DNA from: Microbacterium arabinogalactanolyticum | Lineage (GTDB): Bacteria; Actinomycetota; Actinomycetes; Actinomycetales; Microbacteriaceae | Length of the DNA: 64,000 nucleotides | Reading direction: 5' to 3' | Assembly: GCF_030268005.1 (NCBI RefSeq) | Contig: NZ_BRZC01000007.1 | Location: forward strand, 124,001-188,000 | In this document: in pieces, positions 46,052-53,648 of the stretch | Numbering within the stretch: the stretch's first letter is position 1 | How the letters are laid out: each line of letters opens with the position of its first letter | Position numbers and translations under genes: made by a program | The notes under the pieces: model-generated | Database searches by the model: none | What the model saw: the letters and a program-made list of their open reading frames with translations, nothing else | What the model was told of the DNA's origin: nothing

Positions 46052-46312
46052 ATGGATGCCGGGGAGCGGACGGCGCTGTGGCTGTGGATCGTGCTGGTGA
46101 TCGTGGCGCCCGTCATCGCGATCCTCACGTTCGGCGTGCAGGTCGGGCGGTGCGAGGATCCGCATCCCGGTTCGGACGCGGGCAGCTGCGCGCTCGGTCC
46201 CGCAGTGGGGATGCCCGGTGCGATCCTCATCGCTGCGGTCTGCGTGGCGCTGTTCACCCTCGCGGTGATCAGAATCGTGCTGCTGTCACTGCGCCGTGCG
46301 GGCGTGCGCTGA
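46052..46312 (+). CDS. Small two-helix membrane protein
   Basis: 86 residues: helix 1 (about 8-29, LWLWIVLVIVAPVIAILTF), a loop with two cysteines (GRCEDPHPGSDAGSCALG) that could form a disulfide outside the membrane, and helix 2 (about 53-78), ending in a basic tail LRRAGVR. Not a family I recognise. The last 44 bases overlap the convergent methyltransferase gene. No clear ribosome binding site precedes the ATG. Confidence 0.5.
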   Translation: MDAGERTALWLWIVLVIVAPVIAILTFGVQVGRCEDPHPGSDAGSCALGPAVGMPGAILIAAVCVALFTLAVIRIVLLSLRRAGVR

Positions 46313-46877
46313 CCTCATCGGGCATTCGACCGCGACGCTCGACGGCTGTGACCGTGAAACCCGCACCTTCGAGGAGCGCAGCCAGGGACTCGGCGCTCCA
46401 GAAGTACGCGGTCGTGACGGCGTGCGGGAAGGGCTCGCGCGAGACGCCGTCGAAGAAGCCGATCAGGATGCTGCCACCGGGGACGAGCACGCGGGCGAAC
46501 TCGGCGAGGATCGCGGGGAGCTGCTCGGGCGGCGTGTGGATCAGCGAGTACCAGGCGAGGATCCCGCCGAGCGAGGCATCCGGCAGCGGAACCCGCTCGA
46601 ACGATCCGTGCAGGAACTCGAGGTGCGGGTTCCGCGCCCGCGCGTGCGCGATGAACTGATCGGAGAGGTCGATGCCGAGGACCTCGTGCCCGCGATCGTG
46701 CAGGAACCGCGTCCACAGGCCCGGTCCGCAACCGGCGTCGAGGATGCGCCCGGGAACGGCATCCGCCCATCGGCCGATCTCCTCGCGATCCCGTTCTGCG
46801 AGCTGATCCACCTCGCCGATGAGCGCGATGTACTCCGCGGCCCTCGCGTCGTACGCACCCCCGATGACGTCGCTCAT
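46269..46877 (-). CDS. Class I SAM-dependent methyltransferase
   Basis: 202 residues. ILDAGCGPGLWTRFLHDRG is SAM motif I; VLGIDLSDQFI supplies the acidic residue; YSLIHTPPEQLPAILAEFARVLVPGG is the post-motif region of small-molecule methyltransferases. The start overlaps the rsmI stop by four bases (ATGA), so the two are coupled. Substrate unknown. Confidence 0.88.
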   Translation of the reverse strand: MSDVIGGAYDARAAEYIALIGEVDQLAERDREEIGRWADAVPGRILDAGCGPGLWTRFLHDRGHEVLGIDLSDQFIAHARARNPHLEFLHGSFERVPLPDASLGGILAWYSLIHTPPEQLPAILAEFARVLVPGGSILIGFFDGVSREPFPHAVTTAYFWSAESLAALLEGAGFTVTAVERRGRMPDEVSARPHGAVTAARF

Positions 46878-47689
46878 CGGGCGGCGAGGGCGGCCTGGTA
46901 GAGGTCGCGGGAGCTCAGGCCGGTCGCTGCGGCGACCTCGGCGCAGGCGTCCTTGAGCCGGATGCCGGATGCCACCAGTGCCTGCACCTGGGCGACGGCG
47001 GCCTCGGCGGAGACGGCGACGGGCGTCGCTCCCGACACGACCACGACGATCTCGCCCTTCACGCCCTGCTCGGCCCACTCCGCGAGCTCGGATGCCGTGC
47101 CCCGGCGCACCTCCTCGTAGAACTTGGTGAGCTCGCGGCACACTGCGATGCGCCGGTCGGCGCCGAAGGCGGCGCCCATGTCAGCGAGCGAGGAGGCGAG
47201 GCGCGACGGCGACTCGAAGAACACCATGGTGCGGGGCTCGGAGGCGAGCGCCGACAGGGTCGAGCGCCGCTCCCCCGGCTTGCGCGGCAGGAAGCCCTCG
47301 AAGGTGAAGCGGTCGGTGGGGAGTCCGGAGATCGCCAGCGCCATCAGCACCGCACTCGGCCCGGGGATGGCGGTCACCGTCACGCCCCGCTCCACGGCGG
47401 CGGCCACCAGCCCGTAGCCGGGGTCGCTCACTGCGGGCATCCCGGCATCGCTGACGACAACGATGTCCTGCTCCTCCGCAAGCGCGGCGAGCTCAGCGGC
47501 CTTGTGCTTCTCGTTGTGGTCGTGCAGGGCGATCAGCCGCGGCCGGTTGTCGATCTTCAGCGCCTGCAGCAGCCGCTGCGTGGTGCGGGTGTCCTCGGCG
47601 GCGACGATCTCGGCGTTCTCGAGAACCTCGATCAGGCGCCGGGACGCATCGCCGAGGTTGCCGATCGGGGTCGCCGCCAGGATGATCAC
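46874..47689 (-). CDS. rsmI: 16S rRNA (cytidine(1402)-2'-O)-methyltransferase
   Basis: 271 residues of the tetrapyrrole-methylase fold. LAATPIGNLGDASRRLIEVL at the N-terminus, AEDTRTTQRLL, VSDAGMPAVSDPGYGLV, IPGPSAVLMAL and FEGFLPRKPGERR are the RsmI signatures. It methylates C1402 in the ribosomal decoding site. GTG 47689 has TAAGCT six bases upstream. It is divergent from pmt, as in mycobacteria. Confidence 0.96.
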   Translation of the reverse strand: MIILAATPIGNLGDASRRLIEVLENAEIVAAEDTRTTQRLLQALKIDNRPRLIALHDHNEKHKAAELAALAEEQDIVVVSDAGMPAVSDPGYGLVAAAVERGVTVTAIPGPSAVLMALAISGLPTDRFTFEGFLPRKPGERRSTLSALASEPRTMVFFESPSRLASSLADMGAAFGADRRIAVCRELTKFYEEVRRGTASELAEWAEQGVKGEIVVVVSGATPVAVSAEAAVAQVQALVASGIRLKDACAEVAAATGLSSRDLYQAALAAR

Positions 47690-47695
47690 CCGATC

Positions 47696-47731
47696 AGCTT
47701 ATGCGGGTGGACGGACGGGATTGCCTAGGCT
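47696..47731. promoter_or_regulatory. Divergent leaderless promoters of rsmI and pmt
   Basis: TAAGCT (47696-47701, minus strand) serves rsmI at 47689, and TAGGCT (47726-47731, plus strand) serves pmt at 47738. Each is six bases from its GTG. The 48-bp gap must therefore hold two overlapping promoters. Confidence 0.6.
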
Positions 47732-47737
47732 GATCAG

Positions 47738-49303
47738 GTGACATCGCCCGCATCCCTGCTGCCGCCGCTGGACGATCGTGCGACGCTCTGGGAGCGGCTG
47801 CGCGACCGCGCGATGGGGAACCCTTCGACGGCGCGGATGCTGGGCTGGCTCACGCCGCTGCTGATCACGCTGCTCGCCGGCGTGCTGCGACTGGTGAACC
47901 TCGCCCATCCGCACCAGATCATGTTCGACGAGACGTACTACGTCAAGGACGCCTGGTCGCTGTGGAACCTGGGCTACGAGGCGAAATGGGGTGACAACGC
48001 CGATGCGCATCTGCTGACCGGCGACGACTCCGCGATGCAGACCGCGGGTTCGTTCGTGGTGCATCCGCCGCTGGGCAAGTGGATCATCGCGCTGGGTATC
48101 GCCGCATTCGGCCCTGGTTCCAGTCTGGGCTGGCGGCTGACGACCGCGATCCTGGGCACGCTGACCGTGCTGCTGGTGTACCTGATCGCGCTGCTGCTGA
48201 CCCGGTCCCGCACGGTCGCCGCGATCGCCGGCGGACTGCTCGCGATCGACGGGCTCGGGATCGTGATGAGCCGCATCGCGCTGCTGGACGGCATCCTCGC
48301 CTTCTTCGTCATGCTGGGCGTGCTCTTCGTGCTGCTGGACCGGCGGCGCACGATGCCGCTGCTGGCGATGATCGGCTCAGGCCGCGATCCCGACGATCCG
48401 CCGCTGATGAACGGCCCGGTGCTGTGGGCGCGACCGTGGCTGATCGCAGCCGGCGTCGCCTTCGGGGCATCCGCGGCGGTCAAGTGGTCGGGCGTGTACG
48501 CGCTGGCCGCCTTCGGTCTGTACGTGGTCGTCACCGATGCGCTCGCGCGGCGACGGGCGGGCGTCGCGCTGTGGCCGACGGATGCCGTGTTCCGGCAGGG
48601 CGCGGCCTCCTTCGTCCTCTCGGTGGGCCCTGCACTGGCGACCTACCTGGTGGCCTGGACGGGATGGCTGGTCACCTCGGGCGGGTACGGCCGGCAGGCG
48701 GATGCCGATCCGCTGGTCGCCCTGTGGAAGTACCACGAGGCGATCCTCACGTTCCACGTCGGGCTGCACAGCCCGCACCCGTACGCGAGCCCGGCGTGGC
48801 AGTGGCCGTTCCTGCTGCGACCGACCGCGATCTGGGTCGGCGACAAGCCGACGGGCTGCGGCACCGACCACTGCATCGCGGTGATCTCCTCGGTGCCGAA
48901 CCCGCTGATCTGGTACGCGAGCATCGCCGCCGCGCTGTACCTGCTGTACCGGTTCGTGCGCGGGCTCATTGAGCGCAAGCCCGTCGGCCCCGCCCTGACC
49001 CTCCCGCTGGTGGGACTGGTCGCGACGTACGTGCCGTGGCTGCTGGTCGGCAACCGCACGATCTTCCAGTTCTACACGATCGCGATGGTGCCGTTCCTTG
49101 TGATCGGGCTCGCGGTCGCACTGCGAGAGCTCGCAGGCCGGAAGGATGCTCCACTGCACCGCCGGCAGGCCGGTCAGCGCACGGTCGTCGTGTATCTGTG
49201 CGTCGTCGTGCTGGTGTCGGTGTTCTACTACCCGGTGTGGACGGGCATGAGCGTGCCCTACGAGTTCTGGCTCATCCACAACTGGCTGCCGGGCTGGATC
49301 TGA
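47738..49303 (+). CDS. pmt: Protein O-mannosyltransferase (PMT family)
   Basis: 521 residues, about 11 membrane helices. It transfers mannose from a polyprenyl carrier to Ser/Thr of exported proteins. The catalytic Asp-Glu pair is in the first outer loop, MFDETYYVKDAWSLW; VVHPPLGKWIIALG and the GxDxC-like loop KPTGCGTDHC follow. The C-terminus ends at a Trp-rich HNWLPGWI typical of actinobacterial Pmt (Rv1002c). It is divergent from rsmI and probably leaderless. Confidence 0.94.
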   Translation: MTSPASLLPPLDDRATLWERLRDRAMGNPSTARMLGWLTPLLITLLAGVLRLVNLAHPHQIMFDETYYVKDAWSLWNLGYEAKWGDNADAHLLTGDDSAMQTAGSFVVHPPLGKWIIALGIAAFGPGSSLGWRLTTAILGTLTVLLVYLIALLLTRSRTVAAIAGGLLAIDGLGIVMSRIALLDGILAFFVMLGVLFVLLDRRRTMPLLAMIGSGRDPDDPPLMNGPVLWARPWLIAAGVAFGASAAVKWSGVYALAAFGLYVVVTDALARRRAGVALWPTDAVFRQGAASFVLSVGPALATYLVAWTGWLVTSGGYGRQADADPLVALWKYHEAILTFHVGLHSPHPYASPAWQWPFLLRPTAIWVGDKPTGCGTDHCIAVISSVPNPLIWYASIAAALYLLYRFVRGLIERKPVGPALTLPLVGLVATYVPWLLVGNRTIFQFYTIAMVPFLVIGLAVALRELAGRKDAPLHRRQAGQRTVVVYLCVVVLVSVFYYPVWTGMSVPYEFWLIHNWLPGWI

Positions 49304-49306
49304 GCC

Positions 49307-49525
49307 ATGTCCGCACCTCACGGCTTCGAGCATCTGGTCCGCGGCGATGAGGTCGTGATCCTGCATCACGGCATCCGCGCGGCCACCCTCCGGGGTGCGA
49401 GGGCGGCCGACTTCCTGGCGCGGATCGACGCCGAGGATCCCCAGCTGCTGATGGCGCGCCTGACCGGGAACTACCAGCGCGGCAACGAGCGCGCCGCCCG
49501 CCGGCATCCGCGCAATCAGTCCTGA
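49307..49525 (+). CDS. Conserved small protein of unknown function
   Basis: 72 residues, soluble: FEHLVRGDEVVILHHGIRAATLRGARAADFLARID, then a basic tail NYQRGNERAARRHPRNQS. The tail suggests nucleic-acid or membrane contact. It begins three bases after pmt and is probably cotranscribed. I do not recognise the family. Confidence 0.6.
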   Translation: MSAPHGFEHLVRGDEVVILHHGIRAATLRGARAADFLARIDAEDPQLLMARLTGNYQRGNERAARRHPRNQS

Positions 49526-49537
49526 GCCGGGCAGCGC

Positions 49538-50461
49538 TCAGTGCGCGGCGGACGCGTCCTCCGGCGCACGGTGACCCTCGTCCAGGCGCGGCTTCTTCCC
49601 CAGCATCCGCCCGACGCCGAGCACGACGCCGACGACCACCAGGCCGAGCAGAAGACCGGCGACCGCCGACACCGCCGTGTCGCCGACCCAGGCGACGACC
49701 GCGCCCAGCGGGGCGAGTAGCTCGTCCACGCCGTGCAGCAGGTCGGCCGGCCAGTGCAGGCCGACCTCGCCGAGGTTCACGATCGCGAGGTGACCGCCCA
49801 CCCAGAGCATCGCCACGGTGCCGACCACGCTGATCACGCGGAACACCGCCGGCATGGAGCGCGCGATCCGCGCCCCGGTGTGGCGCACCCGGCGTACCGG
49901 GCTCTTCGCCATGCCGAGCCCGATGTCGTCGATCTTCACCAGCAGGGCGACGGCGCCGTACACCACGCCGGTCATGATCAGCGCGATGACCGCCAGCACG
50001 CCGAGCGTCTGCCAGATGCCGAGGTTCTTGTCCAGGCTCGCCAGCGAGATGAGCATGATCTCGGTGGAGAGGATCAGGTCGGTGCGGATCGCTCCCCAGA
50101 CCAGCCGGTTCTCGTCGCGCTCCCCCTCATCGCCGTGGCCGTGGCCGAATCCGAACCACTCCAGCACCTTCTCGGCGCCCTCGAAGCAGAGGTACGTGCC
50201 GCCGACGATGAGCAGGTACGGAAGCACCCCCGGCGCGAACGCGGTGAGCAGCAGCGCGATGGGGATGATCACGATGAACTTGTTCGCGATCGACCCGAGG
50301 GCGATCTTGCCGACCACCGGCAGCTCGCGCGCTGGGGTGAGCCCCTGCACGTACTGCGGTGTGACGGCGGCATCGTCGATGACGACGCCGGCCGCCTTCG
50401 CGGATGCCTTGACGGCAGCGCTGAGGATGTCGTCGACGACGGCGAGCAGGCCTACGGACAT
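49538..50461 (-). CDS. DUF808-family membrane protein
   Basis: 307 residues with about six to seven hydrophobic helices. GLLAVVDDILSAAVKASAKAAGVVIDDAAVTPQYVQG and LPVVGKIALGSIANKFIVI-type blocks mark the DUF808 (YedI) family. A histidine-rich loop GFGHGHGDEGERDEN precedes LVWGAIRTDLILSTEI. Function unknown, perhaps ion-related. It stands alone between convergent genes. Confidence 0.88.
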   Translation of the reverse strand: MSVGLLAVVDDILSAAVKASAKAAGVVIDDAAVTPQYVQGLTPARELPVVGKIALGSIANKFIVIIPIALLLTAFAPGVLPYLLIVGGTYLCFEGAEKVLEWFGFGHGHGDEGERDENRLVWGAIRTDLILSTEIMLISLASLDKNLGIWQTLGVLAVIALIMTGVVYGAVALLVKIDDIGLGMAKSPVRRVRHTGARIARSMPAVFRVISVVGTVAMLWVGGHLAIVNLGEVGLHWPADLLHGVDELLAPLGAVVAWVGDTAVSAVAGLLLGLVVVGVVLGVGRMLGKKPRLDEGHRAPEDASAAH

Positions 50462-50519
50462 GCGGTCCCCCTGGGGATCGTGTGGGTGGCCGGCGGTCGT
50501 GCCGGTTCGACTGGCAAGG

Positions 50520-51935
50520 CTACCGGGTCGGCGGATGCTGCTCCGTCAGCGCCCTCGGCACGCCGGGGCGGGAGGAGCCGCGGGTCAGTCGTGCGACCAC
50601 CAGCAGCACCGCAGTCAGCCCGATCGTCAGCAGCAGCTGAAGACGGGCCTTCTGGTCGATCATCGCCAGCGCGATGATCACGGCCAGCAGCACCAGGCAC
50701 GCCCAGGACAGCACCGGGAAGCCCCACATGCGCATCGGCATCGCCTCGCCGTCGCGGTCCGCGCGCCGGCGCAGGATGATCTGCGAGATGGCCGTGGCCG
50801 TCCAGATGACGAGGACCGTCGAACCGACGATGTTCAGCAGCAGGGTGAGCACATCCTGCGGGATGGCCCAGTTGATGATCACCGAGACGAACCCGAAGGC
50901 GACGGAGGCCAGCACCGCCACGTACGGCACGCCCTTCGCACTGGTGCGGATCGCCGCGAGGGGCGCCAGGCCGCGCTCACCCAGCGAGTACACCATGCGG
51001 GAGGCGCCGTAGATGTTGGCGTTCATGGCCGACAGCAGCGCCAGCACCACGATCGCCGACATCAGCAGGTCGACCCCGGGCAGGTGCAGGGTGGCGAGGA
51101 CCGCCGAGAACGGGCCGGCCTTCACATCTTTCGCGTCCCACGGCAGCACGGCGACGATCACGAAGATCGAGCCCATGTAGAAGATCAGGATGCGCACCAT
51201 CACCTCGCGCACGATGCGGCGGATGTTGTTCGCGGGGTCGTCGGACTCGGCGGCGGCGATCGCCACGACCTCGGTCCCGCCGAAGGCGAACACCACGATG
51301 AGCAGTGCGGCCGCGATGCCGGTGATGCCGTGCGGCGCGAAACCTCCGTGGGCGACGAGGTTGCCGACACCGACTGCCGGGACGTTCGGGATGAGTCCGA
51401 GGATGGCGCAGGCGCCCACGATGAGGAACGCGATGATCGCGAAGACCTTGATCGCCGCGAACCAGAACTCGAACCGGCCGTAATTGCGCACGCCGAACAG
51501 GTTCACCGCGGTCAGCGCGGCGACGAAAACGAGCACCCACGCCCAGGCGGGGAATCCGGGAGTCCAGCCCTGCACGATGCCGGCCGCCCCTGTCGCCTCC
51601 GCAGCGATCACCACGACCAGCTGGATCCAGTACAGCCAGCCCACCGCACTACCGGCGCTGCGTCCCATGGCGCGCTGCGCGAACGAGCTGAAGGCGCCCG
51701 AACTGGGCCGCGCGGCCACCATCTCGGCGAGCATCGACATCACCAGGATGACGATCGTGCCGGCGACCAGGTACGACACGAGCACGGCGGGGCCGGCGAT
51801 GCTGATCGCCTCGCCCGATCCCACGAACAGGCCGGCGCCGATCGCGCCGCCGAGGCCCATCATCGAGATCTGCCGACGCGTGAGGCCGGGATGCAGCCCC
51901 TGCGTCGTCGTCGTGATCGCGGGAACCTCGGTCAT
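50520..51935 (-). CDS. Amino-acid permease (APC superfamily, AAT type)
   Basis: 471 residues, 12 predicted helices. RRQISMMGLGGAIGAGLFVGSG in helix 1 is the family hallmark; FAFGGTEVVAIAAAESDDPANNIRR in helix 6 and its loop is typical of GabP/proline/aromatic amino-acid permeases. ATG 51935 has GAGGAGG upstream. The substrate cannot be fixed from sequence. Confidence 0.92.
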   Translation of the reverse strand: MTEVPAITTTTQGLHPGLTRRQISMMGLGGAIGAGLFVGSGEAISIAGPAVLVSYLVAGTIVILVMSMLAEMVAARPSSGAFSSFAQRAMGRSAGSAVGWLYWIQLVVVIAAEATGAAGIVQGWTPGFPAWAWVLVFVAALTAVNLFGVRNYGRFEFWFAAIKVFAIIAFLIVGACAILGLIPNVPAVGVGNLVAHGGFAPHGITGIAAALLIVVFAFGGTEVVAIAAAESDDPANNIRRIVREVMVRILIFYMGSIFVIVAVLPWDAKDVKAGPFSAVLATLHLPGVDLLMSAIVVLALLSAMNANIYGASRMVYSLGERGLAPLAAIRTSAKGVPYVAVLASVAFGFVSVIINWAIPQDVLTLLLNIVGSTVLVIWTATAISQIILRRRADRDGEAMPMRMWGFPVLSWACLVLLAVIIALAMIDQKARLQLLLTIGLTAVLLVVARLTRGSSRPGVPRALTEQHPPTR

Positions 51936-52034
51936 GGGGACCTCCTCGTCCGATGGCGCCACGACTCCGACAGCCGCTCGCTCCGAACGGCCACATTAGA
52001 ACGATGTGCGGTCGGAAGCAATCTGCGCCGCGCT

Positions 52035-52055
52035 CGACGCGCACCTTGCGCGTCG
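52035..52055 (-). terminator. Hairpin after the GntR gene
   Basis: 8-bp arms CGACGCGC/GCGCGTCG with loop ACCTT, 52 bases beyond the gntR stop. Confidence 0.55.
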
Positions 52056-52107
52056 CGGAGCATACCTGCCCACCCGCGCTGATCAGAATGCGAAGCGGAC
52101 GGGTGGG

Positions 52108-52455
52108 TCAGACGGTGTGCCATGCCGCGCGGACGGCACCGAGCGCCTCATCGAGGCTGAGCCCGGCGGATGCCGCGACGAAGGCCTGCGCGGCGGCCCG
52201 CACGGCCTGCGGATAGGCGTGCCCGGCCCGTACCCGGGTGCCGCGGGCGCGGCTGGTCTCGACGAGACCCTCCTCCTCGAGCAGCGCGTAGGCCTTCGCG
52301 ACGGTGCCGGCGGCGACTCGCAGGTCGCCCGCCAACTGACGGATCGACGGCAGCCGGTGGCCGTCGGCGAGCTCGCCGGAGCGGATGCCGTCGGCCAGCT
52401 GCGAGCGGATCTGCTCGAACGGCGCGAGGGGACCGGAGGGGTCGACCGTGATCAT
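52108..52455 (-). CDS. GntR-family regulator, YtrA subfamily
   Basis: 115 residues, essentially one winged helix: PFEQIRSQLADGIRSGEL, LPSIRQLAGDLRVAAGTVAKAYALLEEEG and SRARGTRVR, plus a short C-terminal dimer helix. YtrA proteins lack a ligand domain and repress their own operon with a membrane-protein gene. The start overlaps the preceding membrane-protein stop (ATGA), and a 38-bp palindrome lies at the operon promoter. Confidence 0.92.
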   Translation of the reverse strand: MITVDPSGPLAPFEQIRSQLADGIRSGELADGHRLPSIRQLAGDLRVAAGTVAKAYALLEEEGLVETSRARGTRVRAGHAYPQAVRAAAQAFVAASAGLSLDEALGAVRAAWHTV

Positions 52456-53366
52456 CGCACCGGCTCCGGAGCGCGGGTGAGCCTCTCGCCGATCGTGAAG
52501 GCGGTGAGCGCCGCGAGGGTCACGCTGATCAGGCTGAGGACGAGGAACAGGACGCCCAGGATAGACATCGCATTGCTGATGACCGACCAGACCACGGGCG
52601 TCACGTCCTCGATGACGGCGTTGCCCATCGTGGTGCCCGCCATCAGCATGATCCCGCCGAGTGTGAACAGCATGGCCCCCATCGCCAGCTTGAGGATGAC
52701 GGACGCCGACGCCTGCCTCCACTGCACGTCGGCGTTCGCGTCTTCGGGTGCGGGGAACGCCGCCGCCGAGCCGATGCGATGCAGCGCCAGGACCACCGCT
52801 GCGGCGAGCACGCCGAGCCCGACGAGCGCGGGAATCCCGTAGAACCAGCCCGGATACGGGCTGGCGAGGCTGGACACGCCCTGGTCGCCGAATCCGATCG
52901 CCCGGGATCGGCCTTGATCATCCGCAACCGCGGTGAGTCCGCAGAACGCGACGACGGCGACGAACACCGCGCCGAGCTCAGCGAAGCCGTGCAGCCACCC
53001 CTTCGGGATCACCGTCAGCCAGGAGCGGCGCTCCAGTCCCGCCGAGCGGGACGCCCCGACAGGCACCTCGGCGACGCGCGGCGGTGTGAGGGCGTACAGC
53101 AGCAGCCCGGCAGCGCCGGCGACCGTGGACGCGGCGGCGAACGGCCAGCCCAGCAGTCCAGGGATGCTCAGGCCGCCGACCGCCACCGCGAAGAAGACCA
53201 CGAGCGCGCAGGCGATGGCGAGCAGTGCCCGGCGGCGGGAGGCTGCGACCACCGGCACGATGTGCTCGGGCATCCGAGCCGTGCGTCGCCGGTGGGTGAT
53301 GACCCACACGATGACGACGGCGACGACGACGCCGAGCGCATAGAGATTGACTGCGAAGCCTGCCAT
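52452..53366 (-). CDS. Membrane protein paired with a YtrA-like regulator
   Basis: 304 residues with about seven hydrophobic segments (for example LYALGVVVAVVIVWVI at the N-terminus and ISNAMSILGVLFLVLSLISV near the C-terminus). It resembles DUF1648-like proteins in layout, but I cannot name the family firmly. The start codon follows AGGTGGGG, which overlaps the right end of the palindromic operator, so repressor binding and translation initiation share sequence. Confidence 0.72.
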   Translation of the reverse strand: MAGFAVNLYALGVVVAVVIVWVITHRRRTARMPEHIVPVVAASRRRALLAIACALVVFFAVAVGGLSIPGLLGWPFAAASTVAGAAGLLLYALTPPRVAEVPVGASRSAGLERRSWLTVIPKGWLHGFAELGAVFVAVVAFCGLTAVADDQGRSRAIGFGDQGVSSLASPYPGWFYGIPALVGLGVLAAAVVLALHRIGSAAAFPAPEDANADVQWRQASASVILKLAMGAMLFTLGGIMLMAGTTMGNAVIEDVTPVVWSVISNAMSILGVLFLVLSLISVTLAALTAFTIGERLTRAPEPVR

Positions 53367-53371
53367 GACCC

Positions 53372-53409
53372 CACCTTTCGTGTACTACCGAGAAAGTACA
53401 CGAAAGGTG
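53372..53409. promoter_or_regulatory. 38-bp palindrome, probable GntR/YtrA operator
   Basis: Perfect 15-bp arms (CACCTTTCGTGTACT at 53372-53386 and its complement at 53395-53409) flank eight bases. The GTGTACT...AGTACAC core fits the YtrA operator type. It lies six bases upstream of the ATG at 53366. Confidence 0.8.
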
Positions 53410-53451
53410 CAGCGTGTAGCAACCTTCTGATACACGCGATCGTGCCCGCAT

Positions 53452-53527
53452 CCGAGAACAGGCCGATTGCTGAAGACAGGACCGATCAGGCGGCAATCAT
53501 CCTGTTCTCGGCAATCCTCCTGTTCTC
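53452..53527. repeat. Three copies of an 18-bp element
   Basis: GGCAATC-NN-CCTGTTCTC occurs at 53492-53509 and directly again at 53510-53527. An inverted copy (GCAATCGGCCTGTTCTCGG) lies at 53452-53470. The region is intergenic, downstream of the DUF255 gene. Confidence 0.75.
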
Positions 53528-53604
53528 GAGTGGGCTCGGCGGGCCGGCCTGGTCGGCGGGCTGGAGTGCCGGGCGGGGCCGGTTGCGCGACCTCGCACCG
53601 GGGT

Positions 53605-53648
53605 CAGCGCCCGGAGCTCGGTTCCTCAGCGCCCGGAGCCCGGTTCCT
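53605..53648. repeat. Tandem 22-bp duplication across a stop codon
   Basis: Two adjacent 22-bp units beginning CAGCGCCCGGAG, one mismatch apart, at 53605-53626 and 53627-53648. The stop codon of the DUF255 gene (53626-53628) spans their junction. Confidence 0.8.
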
